A stretch of DNA of 64,000 nt, from the NCBI RefSeq assembly GCF_037975245.1, contig NC_092576.1:42381111-42445110 (forward strand), read 5' to 3'. The translations under genes and the position numbers were made by a program. The notes beneath the pieces were generated by a model. It was not told the DNA's origin, searched no databases, and saw only the letters and a program-made list of their open reading frames with translations. Numbering within the stretch: position 1 is the first letter of the stretch; each line of letters opens with the position of its first letter. This document shows, in pieces, positions 1 through 9,423 of this stretch. The stretch comes from Apostichopus japonicus (Eukaryota; Echinodermata; Holothuroidea; Aspidochirotida; Stichopodidae).

Positions 1-486
1 GACGAAATTATTACTGAAAAGGAATTTTTTTAAAGAAAATTGCAACCAATTGTGAAAATGAAATATTTCGCCAACACAATGAGCAACGTCCATTTCGTTT
101 TGTGTGTTTGGTCACTTTAAATGTGTTTTTTTGTTGCACTTTGAATTTCCCATTTTCCGGGAAAACGAACACAAAAAAACATGATTTTGCGTATTGTGAA
201 GTTTGTGTGAGATTCACAATAAAAACACCTAAGATTGAATTCAATAGCGAATTATTTTGTTTTCCTATAACTTTGATTAGATAAGTAAATTGAAATGTTG
301 ACCAAAAACCTTTTTAAAATGTGAGATTAGTCGATTATACTACTATATTGTTCATTTTGATTTGGCTATAACATTAACAGTGAAATAGTGAATTTATTTC
401 AAACATTTGTCTGCTTAATTTGTTAAGAAATGGAATGACACCTCAAAGAATGTGAGTGTGCGCAATCTTTCTTTCTCGCCTAAGAT
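1..486. other. AT-rich sequence, no gene seen
   Basis: Short open frames on both strands carry no recognisable domain, splice structure or repeat. The missing exons 2 and 3 of the partial gene at 1629-1701 would lie on the minus strand in this direction, but no cysteine-rich exon like those of its paralogue is seen here, so they probably lie beyond the left edge. Confidence 0.5.
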
Positions 487-955
487 ACATGGCTTGATTA
501 GTTTATACTGTGAATAAGAGACAATCTTTAATCAGTATAAACTGAAGTGTGTTATTAACCCCGTAACACATGTTAGACCTGTCAGCAGATGCTACTGTGC
601 ACCCAATGTTCATGGCTTGATCAGTTTTTACTGTGAATAAGAGACAACCGTTTATCATTATAAACTGAAGTGTGTTATAACACCTTAACACATGTTAGAC
701 CTGTCAGCAGATGCTACTGTGCACCCAATGTTCATGGCTTGATGTACTGTGAATGAAAGACAACCGTTAATCAATATCAGCTGAAGTATGTTATAACACC
801 GTAACACATGTTAGACAAGTCAGCAGATGCTACTGTGCACCCAATGTACATGGCTTGATGTACTGTGAATATGAGACAACCGTTAATCAGTGTATACTGT
901 ACTGTGTTATAACACCGTAACACATGTTAGACCTGTCAGCAGATGCTACTGTGGG
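487..955. repeat. Tandem repeat, about 110-122 bp unit, four copies
   Basis: Four consecutive copies begin with CATGGCTTGAT near 488, 611, 733 and 849. Each carries a block around GAGACAACCGTTAATCAG and the shared end TCAGCAGATGCTACTGTG. Later copies are shorter because of a small deletion after CTTGAT. No coding capacity is apparent. Confidence 0.85.
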
Positions 956-1628
956 AAAATTACTAGCAGACGAATTCATTATACAAATGCTGTTTCAAAA
1001 TAGCGACTAGTTAGGAGTCTATACAACTGTCCCTATGTTTGACTAGTAAAGTATACCTAGTATAAGAAAGGTTCAAATAGCAGATTTTAATCGTTTTTTT
1101 TCAGTAAAGTTTCATTCACTTTCTGTTAATATGTGGACGAAATTATTGACGAAGACCATTAAGAGCAGTCTGGTTAGTCCAGTCGATCATTATGCATAGG
1201 ATTGTGTTTAGTATTTTCTGTTTTGTAAGTCCTCAGTAGCAACTGTTCATAAATGTAACACATGTTAAGAAATTATATCACATTTCAGTTTTAACTGTTT
1301 AACGGGTACTCACCTTTAACGGCTTTAACTGATATAGGTCATGAGGATCGGCTGTTTTTTTTTTTTGGGGGGGGGTGTGGTTAGGAAGGGGGCTACATTT
1401 GTTATATGATACATTAAAGAGGCTGAAGTTTTATTTGAAGTTGGAATTATACCATTATAACTAGCTTAGTCCACACAAATACCAATAGAGGAACTAATTT
1501 TAAATCCAAATTTTCTTAAATAAGGAAAATATAATATATCCTATATCAGAAAAAAGGAAATAGTATATATAAAAAATATAACTGAATGTCGTTTAATTAA
1601 CAAAGTTACACAAATAATTGTAACTTAC

Positions 1629-1701
1629 ATTGTTGGTAGCAGGCTCCGTAAGTCTCATAACTTAACAATAAACAGACCGCGAGAAATAGATACACCTTCA
1701 T
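1629..1701 (-). CDS. MSMB-like: Partial gene: signal-peptide exon of a beta-microseminoprotein-like paralogue
   Basis: This 73-base exon starts with ATG at 1701 and ends at a GTAAGT donor (1628-1623), leaving a phase-1 junction. It encodes 24 residues: a charged start (MKVY), a hydrophobic run and TYGACYQQ. Length, phase, donor and sequence match exon 1 of the complete gene at 17779-17851, so this is a second member of the same secreted cysteine-rich family. Signal cleavage is expected after TYG, leaving a mature chain that begins Ala-Cys. Exons 2 and 3 were not found between here and position 1 and would lie outside the window, so function rests on the paralogue. A TATA-like stretch lies about 100-125 bases upstream. 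Confidence 0.7.
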
Positions 1702-1799
1702 CTTCAAATTAACAGCTTCTGGAGAAGACCGGTTGTAAAATGTCGAATTTGCTGATGAAAATGGAACAAAACAATGATCTTAGTCACATGTAACCTCCA

Positions 1800-1826
1800 A
1801 ATATATATATATTTATATAAATATTA
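1800..1826 (-). promoter_or_regulatory. TATA-like stretch upstream of the partial MSMB-like gene
   Basis: An AT-repeat with a TATATAAATA-like core lies about 100-125 bases upstream of the ATG at 1701. The paralogue at 17851 has a similar TATATATATATA stretch at the same distance (17965-17980). The shared position suggests a TATA box, but AT microsatellites are common in this window, so this is inference. Confidence 0.3.
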
Positions 1827-3548
1827 AAAAAATTAATAATTATGATGATAATTTTTTTTTATTATTTTTTTTTATGCATATATTTACATATAAATAATCG
1901 TGCATGAAGTCATTACCATATATGGCGTCAAATGTACTTAAACGACACGCCCCTTTGTTACTACGTGTCTCATTACTCTTTTCAATCATGCATGGAGGCT
2001 GTTTTCGATCGTTGAAAGTTGACAACTGGTACATGCTCCTATATCAACCCTTGTGATAATAAACTATGATGGTCTTTACAGGCTTCCGTACTTTTATTTT
2101 TTTTTCGACGCAGCAAATTACTTGTGTATCGTTATAAACCACACCCCTATAAATATCGTCCCTCTCGTTTTCCTATATGAATCGGATGTAACGTACCATA
2201 TGGTTCTTCAATTATAGAGTAATTGATATATTATGATCTGAGACATGTTTATAGTACACAGACTGCAAAATATAGTAAGTTCTGGGACTCATGAGTTGCG
2301 AGGGGGGTGGGGGAGTGGGAGGGAGGCGGCAAACTGTAATGAATGTCTTCATAAATATGATTAGATATATTTATACCAGGCTCTTAAAAACATACTGCAG
2401 CTAACGCGGTTCTTCATCTTTATTCTACCTGTAGGAACCTGCTCCTTACCGCCCCATGCACTTCCAGCCAGTACAGTGTACGCCCAATTACAATTATCCT
2501 CCTATACGCCTCTGCGTTATGTGAATTTGGATTTCTCTTAACAGGAGCATAAAGGGTACTGAAGGGAAAATGGGGTGGAGTGGTTGGGAGGCATATATCC
2601 AGTCTATTGTCACCCATGTAACCATGGATGTGCACATTTGTAAATAAAGAATAATTACATTATTGTCGTGAAGTTTTAATTCCTCTGTGTATCCAGGGGT
2701 CTCCGAAGCCAAGGCGGAGTCTGGAAACACTATAAATTTTAATTTTCTATAACTTAATCATGTTACTAAGATTACAATTTTGATTGACCCCACAACTTCC
2801 CTGTCCCCTAATATACCCACCCCCCCTTTTTACTCAAGCCTTTTGACCTCTGTGATCTCCCTCTTAAAACAAAATAACAGATTCTAAGTGTGACGTTGCC
2901 ATGGAAACTGTGACAAGTTGGACCGATTCATCCGTGATTTCTGAAATGAAAAATATGTGGCATATTTAGATCAATTTTAATTACCAGAGGTCATCATGAA
3001 GCAAATTACTAATAGATCCGTTTTATCTTGTCCGAAACTGGTATTAAACTTCAAGCGAAAAGTGATTAATTCCATGACACTTGGGAAATATAATATAATA
3101 TCATATAATATCATATATTCAACGGGCATCAAGTCGGCAGAACCGAACCAAAAGAGACAGAATCATGGCGAATAGGAACATCTGTAGTTCTCAAATCAAT
3201 CATTTTGCTACAATTTTTTTGTTTTTGAAAAACCATAAACATTCTCCTTGGTTACCAGAAAACCAACTAAGCGAGCACTATATCAAATAGCGCGATATGA
3301 ACAGAAATTATATAGAAAAATATTCAGCAGAAATAGAAGTATAAAGTTTGAGCCAAGTTTGTTATTTGTTTTTTTATTATCCAACTACCAAAGATTCATA
3401 ATATCAATTTCCGTGAATATAGAATCCAGAGCAAATGCCTGTTTCTTGCTATGTTGGAATTATTGGCGATTGAAAAAAGAGCTGAATAATTTAGAATGTT
3501 GCACACACTATCGTAGTCCAGGTGTCATGTAACAATCGAGGTGACGTG
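1827..3548. other. Intergenic, no gene seen
   Basis: AT-rich sequence with homopolymer and G-rich patches (2300-2330, 2815-2835). A few 60-95-codon open frames have no recognisable domain or splice context. Confidence 0.45.
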
Positions 3549-3845
3549 TCACAATCGCGATGTCGTGTCACAATCTATTATTCCAAGTTTTGATGAAAGG
3601 TAATGATGAAAGGTCTTGCGGCATTTCTGTGGTGTTATTTCATAACCATATTTAACTTTCACCAGTTCAACCATAACGTGTCCGTTTAGATTAACTTCAT
3701 GAACAGCGATATGACATTCAAACATCTGTTCTCCAGAAAAATGTAAAAAACTGTTATGAATAAGAAATATGTTACTTTGGGTCATAAGAAGACTTTCGAG
3801 ACTGTACCGAGGTTTCGTCTGTGGAACTAGTCTAACTGTCTGCAT
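3549..3845 (-). CDS. Unrecognised open frame, 98 codons
   Basis: I do not recognise this frame. It starts with ATG at 3845 and has mixed, non-repetitive composition, unlike the microsatellite frames nearby. The central part (FECHIAVHEVNLNG and VKVKYGYEI) alternates polar and hydrophobic residues like a beta-rich domain, and two cysteines and two adjacent histidines follow. It lies just beyond the (AT)n tract at the 3' side of the Penelope-like element and is not part of that element. It could be an exon of an undescribed gene, an older transposon fragment or chance. Confidence 0.2.
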   Translation of the reverse strand: MQTVRLVPQTKPRYSLESLLMTQSNIFLIHNSFLHFSGEQMFECHIAVHEVNLNGHVMVELVKVKYGYEITPQKCRKTFHHYLSSKLGIIDCDTTSRL

Positions 3846-3909
3846 GTTAGACTAAGTAGTTCAGTCACTTTAATTGATGACTCTCGTGTGTTTAAAGGTT
3901 ACAGTTCCC

Positions 3910-3912
<3 letters not shown>

Positions 3913-3980
<68 letters not shown>
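3913..3980. repeat. (AT)n microsatellite at the 3' edge of the Penelope-like element
   Basis: Thirty-four uninterrupted AT dinucleotides directly abut the terminal 55-bp repeat of the element. A second (TA)n tract borders its other end, so the element probably inserted into, or copied, an AT microsatellite. Confidence 0.95.
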
Positions 3981-3982
<2 letters not shown>

Positions 3983-4035
3983 GTGGATTCCACGAGCTTT
4001 TTGGCTTAAAATTGGAATCCAAGTCGTTGGTTTGT
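3981..4035 (-). repeat. 55-bp terminal direct repeat, 3' copy (pseudo-LTR)
   Basis: Identical over 55 bp to 7123-7177. Read on the minus strand it is coding sequence of the N-terminal part of the element, ending in KPKSSWNPP. This copy follows the N-terminal half and the other precedes the RT half, so together they mark the permutation point. The repeat contains a 7-bp inverted pair (GGATTCC/GGAATCC) separated by 22 bases. Confidence 0.92.
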
Positions 4036-4156
4036 TGCGTGGTGTTATTGCCATTTTCGTCGGCAAAAAATTCACGGAGTCGTAAGCGTCGATAGAACAG
4101 ATTTAGGTCAAGAGAAAGTTTCTGAGCGTTTACTTGCCGTGGTTTAGGGCAAAAAT

Positions 4157-4762
4157 TTAGACCTTTGGAGAGTAGGTTTGTTTCTCCTGCCGAGAGTTGG
4201 AAATCAATGGTAACAACTGCACTTTTGGTGGTGTTGCATGCGGTCTGTATCTCTTTCCGACGGAATCTGCGAGACCTGGTTCTTTTGAGGTTTCAAGTTG
4301 GGTTTCACCAGAAGACTTAACTCTTTGCGTGACATTATCCCTCTTCAATTTGTGACATTGTCTTGAAGCTAGGGTATGTGAGAGGTTCAAGCAAATTTTG
4401 GAGATGGAGTCAAGCTTTCTTTCGAACTCGTTCTTGGGGAGTTCTTTTTGCAGTTTTCTGGTTTTGGAATCAATTTGCTGGCTAAGTTCGTGAATTGTTT
4501 TGCGACAAATACTTATTTGTACAGCAATTAATTCAAGCGAAGCATTCTTAAGGATTCCTTTCCAATTGGCAAAGCTTTCGCTATCAGAAAGTGGTAAACC
4601 AGCACGGACCTTGATTTTAAGTCCTTTTGGTACCGTTTTGTTTTTACGGTATAGTCTGTAGTTGGAAAGATGATGCCGATACCTAACCCGTTTTTCGGAA
4701 AGGCGTCGAAGCGTTTTCAAAGTTTCAAAGGTGCTCTCCATTTTGAAGCATAGTTGGATCAA
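4157..4762 (-). pseudogene. N-terminal part of the Penelope-like ORF, ended by a frameshift
   Basis: This 201-residue frame is basic and helical. It contains RYRHHL, a KTVPKGLKIKVRAGLP segment and a heptad-like stretch of Ile, Leu, Gln and Glu, as in the region before the RT domain of Neptune- and Poseidon-type Penelope elements. It stops at TAA 4159-4157. Shifting frame by one base near 4160-4166 lets the reading continue through NFCPKPRQVN and FYRRLRLREFFADENG into the 55-bp repeat, so a single-base deletion is the simplest cause. It sits downstream of the RT half because the copy is permuted. The start could also be the second Met, seven codons in. Confidence 0.8.
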
Positions 4763-5103
4763 TTAGATACCAACAGTGAAAGATATAGATAGGAATAACG
4801 GAAAAACTGTTAAACAACTATGCTGCATTTAGAGAAAGGCTGGATCTCGAGTGAGATACAATAATTGAATTAGGTAAGTGATTGGAAGTAAAACAGCCAA
4901 TGTTTGGTTTTTGCAGAGCTTTCGAGCAAAACTAGCTCTTCTTCAGTGCATGATCACCGAAAGTGACAAGGAGTAGCAGGAATTGAAACTGTTTTATAGA
5001 GGAGATGTCGGCATGGTAGTAAGGGCAAAGCGACTTACTGATTTCTGCTGAATTGAGCAGAAGTTTTAGAAATTCGGATTATTTCAATCCGCGTCGGATT
5101 ATT
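4763..5103 (-). other. Non-coding junction of the Penelope-like unit (3' UTR joined to 5' UTR)
   Basis: This stretch follows the endonuclease stop codon and precedes the N-terminal start, so in the unpermuted unit it is both the 3' end and the leader. Just after the stop it has a short direct duplication (AATCCGA-type motif at 5078-5112). Near 4946-4920 it carries CTGAAGA, a 4-bp GAGC/GCTC stem and GAAA, which resembles part of a hammerhead ribozyme core. No poly(A) or simple tail marks the join. Confidence 0.6.
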
Positions 5104-6939
5104 TTAATCCGATTCCGTCGTAATTGTAAAGGAATTGTTTTGGTTTATCTGGGACGGCAAATCGTTTCTGATGTTTAAACCGAATGGTGCCGTGGTCTTT
5201 AGGTTTAGTTCCCAGAAATTTTCTTTCGCTTTCCTAGATTTATCTGTCCAAGAATCGTTCTGGTCAATGGCAATAACACGCAAATTCTCAATTGAATGAT
5301 TTTGGAGATTGAAGTAATTTGCAACAGGTTGGTAGATCTTTTTTGTTTTGATCGCCGATCTATGTTGTGTCATTCTCATTCTAAGAGTGTTTTTTGACTC
5401 TCCAATGTATTGTAAGTTACAAATATTGCAGTAGATGAGGTAAATGACATTTTTGGATAGGCAGTTAATTTTGTGCCGAATTTGGAACGTGCGTTTGGTT
5501 TGGTTGCTCTGAAAGGCCCCGGTCGAATCGACAAGTAAGCACGTTTTGCAATTTTGTGTACAGGGCGATGATCCTGTAGTTTCTGTTTTGCTTTCCCCTA
5601 ATGGGGTGTCATCCCGAAAGGATGCCCGAACTAAGATATCCCGTAGGTTGCTGGGTCTTTTAAAAGCGATGACAGGTAATTCTGGGAATACTGATTTCAG
5701 GCGTTCGGTGCCTTGAAGTAGGTGAAAATTCTTCTGAATGATATCAGCCAGTGGTGGGAGACCAGGGTGGAATTCAGTAACCAATGGTACCCTTTTGGAA
5801 CTGGTTTGACGAGTTTTGTACGTCAATGTTTCGGTACGGGGTTTGCTTTTAGCCTTTTTGATGGCATTTTCAATAGTACCCCGAAAATACTGTCTGTTTA
5901 GGAGGTGTTGTGACAGTTCTTTAGTGCGTGAATCAAAATCGACTTCAGAGGAGCAAATGCGTCGAATGCGCAACGCTTGACTGTACGGAATATTTCTGGT
6001 ACAGTGACGTGGATGGCAACTGCTTGGTAAGAGGTAGTTGTGCTTGTTCGTGGGTTTATTAAACAAGTCTGTTTTGAGTGAACCATTTTGTAGGGTCACG
6101 GTGGTGTCCAGAAAGTGAACGCCAAGTCCAGAAAAATCAGCAGTGAATTTGATAGTGTGATGAAACGAGTTTATGTCATCAATGAAGAGTTTTAGATTTG
6201 CCTCACCATGGGTCCATATCATAAAGATATCGTCAATGTAACGTAACCACGTGTGTGGTTTCAAGTTTTGTCGAGATAAAAATTCTTTCTCGAGGTTTCC
6301 CATAAAGATGTTGGCAAAAGACGGTGCCATTTTGGTACCCATTGCGGTGCCATGAATTTGGAGGTAGTGTTTGTTGCCAAATACCAGATTATTGTTGGTC
6401 AAGATAAGTTGCATTAATTCGGCCAATTCTTTCTTCGTGGGGGTTTTGCCACGTTTCGGTTTGAATGCTTTTGTGCAGGTCGAAATGCCCTCTTCGTTAG
6501 GGATATTTGTGTATAACGAAGACACATCCAAGGTAACTAACAGAGAAGATAAGGGAAGATTTTTTATTTCCCCAATTTTCCGGATGAAATCCGTAGTGTC
6601 CTGCACATAGGACGGTAGGGCCGAAACGAGAGGTTGGATGAGGAGATCCACGTATTTGGAAATTTTTTCAGTCGCTGTGCCATTACCCGAAATTATGGGC
6701 CTCCCGGGATTGCCTTCTTTGTGAATTTTAGGCAGAAAATAAAAGCGACCAGGTTTTGGGTCGTTTTCCAGGAGGTTTTGGCCTAACTTGCGGTCAATGG
6801 AACCGTTAGAGACTATCTTTTGGATGACTCTTTTCACGTTTTGTGTGATTTCTTGAGTAGGATCAGAATCTAGGAGTTTGTAGTGTTGAGGGTTGCCGAG
6901 TAGTCTGTTGGCTTCCTCTCTGTAGAATTGTTTGCCCAT
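5104..6939 (-). CDS. Reverse transcriptase with GIY-YIG endonuclease (Penelope-like)
   Basis: This 611-residue frame from ATG 6939 copies element RNA into DNA and nicks the target. RT motifs are seen in order: LPKIHK and GRPIISG (about 69-87), motif A TLDVSSLYTNIP (136-147), motif B GTAMGTKMAPSFANIFM (197-213) and motif C YIDD (234-237). A Cys cluster CTQNCKTC lies at 460-467. The GIY-YIG nuclease follows: IYLIYCNICNLQYIG (499-513), an Arg/His helix to 527, and an acidic ENFWELNLKT (573-582). The CxxC between the two halves of GIY-YIG is typical of Penelope nucleases. The frame is open upstream to 7095, through IVIKPADKGSAIV, so the ATG is probably internal; TAA at 7098-7096 cuts it from the N-terminal part. 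Confidence 0.95.
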   Translation of the reverse strand: MGKQFYREEANRLLGNPQHYKLLDSDPTQEITQNVKRVIQKIVSNGSIDRKLGQNLLENDPKPGRFYFLPKIHKEGNPGRPIISGNGTATEKISKYVDLLIQPLVSALPSYVQDTTDFIRKIGEIKNLPLSSLLVTLDVSSLYTNIPNEEGISTCTKAFKPKRGKTPTKKELAELMQLILTNNNLVFGNKHYLQIHGTAMGTKMAPSFANIFMGNLEKEFLSRQNLKPHTWLRYIDDIFMIWTHGEANLKLFIDDINSFHHTIKFTADFSGLGVHFLDTTVTLQNGSLKTDLFNKPTNKHNYLLPSSCHPRHCTRNIPYSQALRIRRICSSEVDFDSRTKELSQHLLNRQYFRGTIENAIKKAKSKPRTETLTYKTRQTSSKRVPLVTEFHPGLPPLADIIQKNFHLLQGTERLKSVFPELPVIAFKRPSNLRDILVRASFRDDTPLGESKTETTGSSPCTQNCKTCLLVDSTGAFQSNQTKRTFQIRHKINCLSKNVIYLIYCNICNLQYIGESKNTLRMRMTQHRSAIKTKKIYQPVANYFNLQNHSIENLRVIAIDQNDSWTDKSRKAKENFWELNLKTTAPFGLNIRNDLPSQINQNNSFTITTESD

Positions 6940-7122
6940 AGCGACAATTGCAGAACCCTTGTCGGCTGGCTTGATGACAATGTCATCGCGCTTCCGGAGT
7001 TCATGAATGGCCTGTCTCTCAGTTTTGTTGAGACTGTCGCGGAAGTCTGGGGCGGAGGTGTGTGTTTTAACATCCTCTTCAATAGCCGAAATAAATTATT
7101 CAAGAGGCGCACAATGGGCCTT

Positions 7123-7174
7123 GGGTGGATTCCACGAGCTTTTTGGCTTAAAATTGGAATCCAAGTCGTTGGTT

Positions 7175-7177
<3 letters not shown>
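7123..7177 (-). repeat. 55-bp terminal direct repeat, 5' copy (pseudo-LTR)
   Basis: Identical to 3981-4035. It is joined outward directly to a (TA)n tract and inward, on the minus strand, to KAHCAPLE and then a TAA codon that breaks the frame before the RT region. Confidence 0.92.

Positions 7178-7234
<57 letters not shown>
7178..7234. repeat. (TA)n microsatellite at the 5' edge of the Penelope-like element
   Basis: Uninterrupted TA dinucleotides begin at the base after the 55-bp repeat. With the 3913-3980 tract this gives AT microsatellite on both sides of the insertion. Confidence 0.95.
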
Positions 7235-7237
<3 letters not shown>

Positions 7238-7562
7238 AAGAACTATAACGTGGAATGATTGCAAGTATGTCTTCTAACAGTCTGCAGCATTCACTTTAAG
7301 TATTTGCCAATACAATCCCTTCAAAACCCTTCAATTTCCAAATGAGAGTACCTTGTTGCGTTTGCAACTCAATATGTCATATTTTCCCAACATGCAAAAA
7401 AAGGCTTATACTCAAAAATAAAATAAAAATTTAAACTATTTGGAAGTTAAAACCCTGAGAGTTGATCTCCAAATCCTTAACCCTCTCATCGCTCTTTCCT
7501 TTCATCTTACCTCGCCTTTGTTGTGTCTATAATTTTTCTATCCATAACTCATTTGTCTAATT
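7235..7562. other. Spacer, no feature seen
   Basis: AT-rich unique-looking sequence between the microsatellite and the CTGT-rich array. No open frame of note. Confidence 0.5.
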
Positions 7563-8425
7563 TAACTGTCTGTTCATCTGTGTCTCTGTCAATATTTGTC
7601 TGTATGTGTCTCTGTCTGTCCATCTGTGTCTCTGTCAATATTTGTCTGTCTGTTTCTCTGTCTGTCTGTCCATCTGTGTCTCTGTCCATCTCTGTCTGTC
7701 TGTCCATCAGTGTCTCTGTCAATCTCTGTCTCTCTGTCCATCTCTGTCCATCTCTGTCTGTCTGTCTGTCTGTATCTCTGTCAATCTCTGTCTGTCTGTC
7801 CATCAGTGTCTCTGTCCATCTCTGTGTCTCTGTCAATCTGTATCTGTCTGTCCATCTGTATCTCTGCCAATCCCTTTCTCTTTGTTCATCTTTGTCTCTG
7901 TCCATCTGTGTCTGTCTGTCCATCAGTGTCTCTGTCAATCTCTGTCTGTCTGTTCATCTGTGTCTCTGTCAATCTATATCTCTCTGTCCATCTGTGTCTC
8001 TGTCCATCTCTGTCTGTCTGTGTCTCTGTCTGTCAGTCCATCATTGTTTGTCTGTCCATCTGTGTCTCTGTCCATCTCTGTCTGTCTGTTCATCTCTGTT
8101 AACCTCTGTCTGTCTGTCTGTCCATATGTGTCTCTTACAATATTTGTCTCTCTGTCCATCTGTGTCTCTGTCCATCTCTGTGTCTCTGTCTGTCTGTCCA
8201 TCTTTGTTTGTCTGTCCATCTCTGTCTCTGTCCATCTCTGTCTCTCTGTCCATCTGTGTCTTTCTCTCCATCTCTGTCTGTCTGTCTGTCCATCTGTCCC
8301 TCTGTCTATCCCTGTCTCTCTGTCCATCTGTATCTCTGTCAATCTCTGTCTCTCTGTCCATCTGTGAATATGTCAATCTCTGTCCATCTGTGTCTCTGTC
8401 TGTCTGTCCATCTGTGTCTCCTATA
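7563..8425. repeat. CTGT/CCATCTGTGTCT-rich minisatellite
   Basis: About 860 bases built from short words (TCTG, TCTC, CCATC, CAATC) with a loose 20-40-base period. Strand asymmetry is strong: the plus strand is almost free of G outside TG. All six frames stay open for long distances only because the array is low-complexity (Cys/Leu/Ser/Val on plus, Thr/Asp/Arg/Gln on minus). These are not genes. Confidence 0.93.
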
Positions 8426-9196
8426 GTGTTCTTAGTTTGTTTTCGTTTCAGTTAGCGATACGTCAGGCCCTCTAACTTTTACCAATTTAAAATAAAACTT
8501 TCATTTGGCCTTTCAAAAAGTATTAACATCAATTATGCATCCCATATTTCACTCTAACCAGATATGGCTAACCTACTTAACATGTAAGAATTGGGGCTGA
8601 AACTGTTATTACATTTCATTGTCTTTCAGAAAAGAAAAAAAACTGGAGCGATATCTCGGATGTAAAATGAAAAGCAAAATTATATGGAATGCGTTTAGGA
8701 ACATTCGAATAAAGCTAAATGACTTAGGGTCATAAAGGGTCATATTTTTATGCCGGTAATCAGCTGTTTTAAGTCAATAGCGTTTCCTAATTCATTTTCT
8801 GACTCTGCTCTCGTTCTGGCCAATCAAGTATGACACAGAGACTGTACAAACACAGGATAAGAAATACAAAATGCGAACGAGATAATTACGAACTTTTGCT
8901 GTCAAGAAATGACAACGCCACCAATTATTGGTGAACTTTTTTCTCTTTTTTTTCCATTTTCAGATGTTCTGTTTTCGGGGTAAAAGGAGCACTTTTACTT
9001 CCTCGTATCCTCGATATGCGATATAGATATGCAATATCCTCGATATGCGACAACATGACACTGCTTATTTATTACCAGGTATCCTCATCGATAACTGACT
9101 GGTTTGGTTTCACCTTGAAGGTATCCGTTTCTTATCTGGATTGGTTGTATTTCCGTAAAGGGAAGGATAATGATGAGTAGTCTGTGATTGTTTATT
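8426..9196. other. Intergenic, no gene seen
   Basis: AT-rich sequence with short direct repeats such as CCTCGATATGCGA (about 9010-9050). No open frame of note. Confidence 0.45.
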
Positions 9197-9423
9197 GGGG
9201 TCGCGGGGGGTATGGTGGGGGTAGGGTAGTTAAGAGTGGGGTAGAGTGGGGTAGGGTGGGTAGGTACGGGGTTAAGAGTGGGGTATGTGGGGTAGGGTGT
9301 TTAAGAGTGGGGTCGGGTGGGGTATGAGGGGGGTATGGTCGTTAAGAGTGGGGTCGGGTAGTTGGGTTGAGTGTGGAGAGTGTGTAGAGGGAGTAGAGCG
9401 GGGTGGGGTAGCGGGTAGCGGTT
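9197..9423. repeat. G-rich minisatellite (GGGTAGGGTGGGG type)
   Basis: About 225 bases of irregular GTGGGGT, AGGGTGG and TTAAGAGTGGGG units. The plus strand has many runs of three or more G with short spacers, so G-quadruplexes are possible. It resembles telomeric repeats only superficially, since the period is irregular. Confidence 0.85.

Larger units (their letters stand above)
3981..7177 (-). mobile_element. Penelope-like retroelement, circularly permuted, EN+ type
   Basis: One unit of about 3.1 kb plus a 55-bp overlap. In minus-strand order it runs: 55-bp repeat (7177-7123), RT plus GIY-YIG endonuclease frame (to 5104), about 340 bases of non-coding sequence, N-terminal frame (4762-4157), a continuation in a shifted frame, then the 55-bp repeat again (4035-3981). 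Joining the end of the second part to the start of the first gives one continuous Penelope polyprotein frame, so the unit was opened inside its coding region. This fits a tandem or circular RNA template. Two lesions are visible: a one-base frameshift near 4160-4166 and a TAA at 7098-7096. No poly(A) separates the two halves. Confidence 0.92.

Noticed and set aside
7563..8425. Several 110-310-codon frames rich in Cys, Leu, Ser and Val, resembling a cysteine-rich secreted protein
   Set aside because: All frames on both strands are open because the sequence is a CTGT-type low-complexity array.
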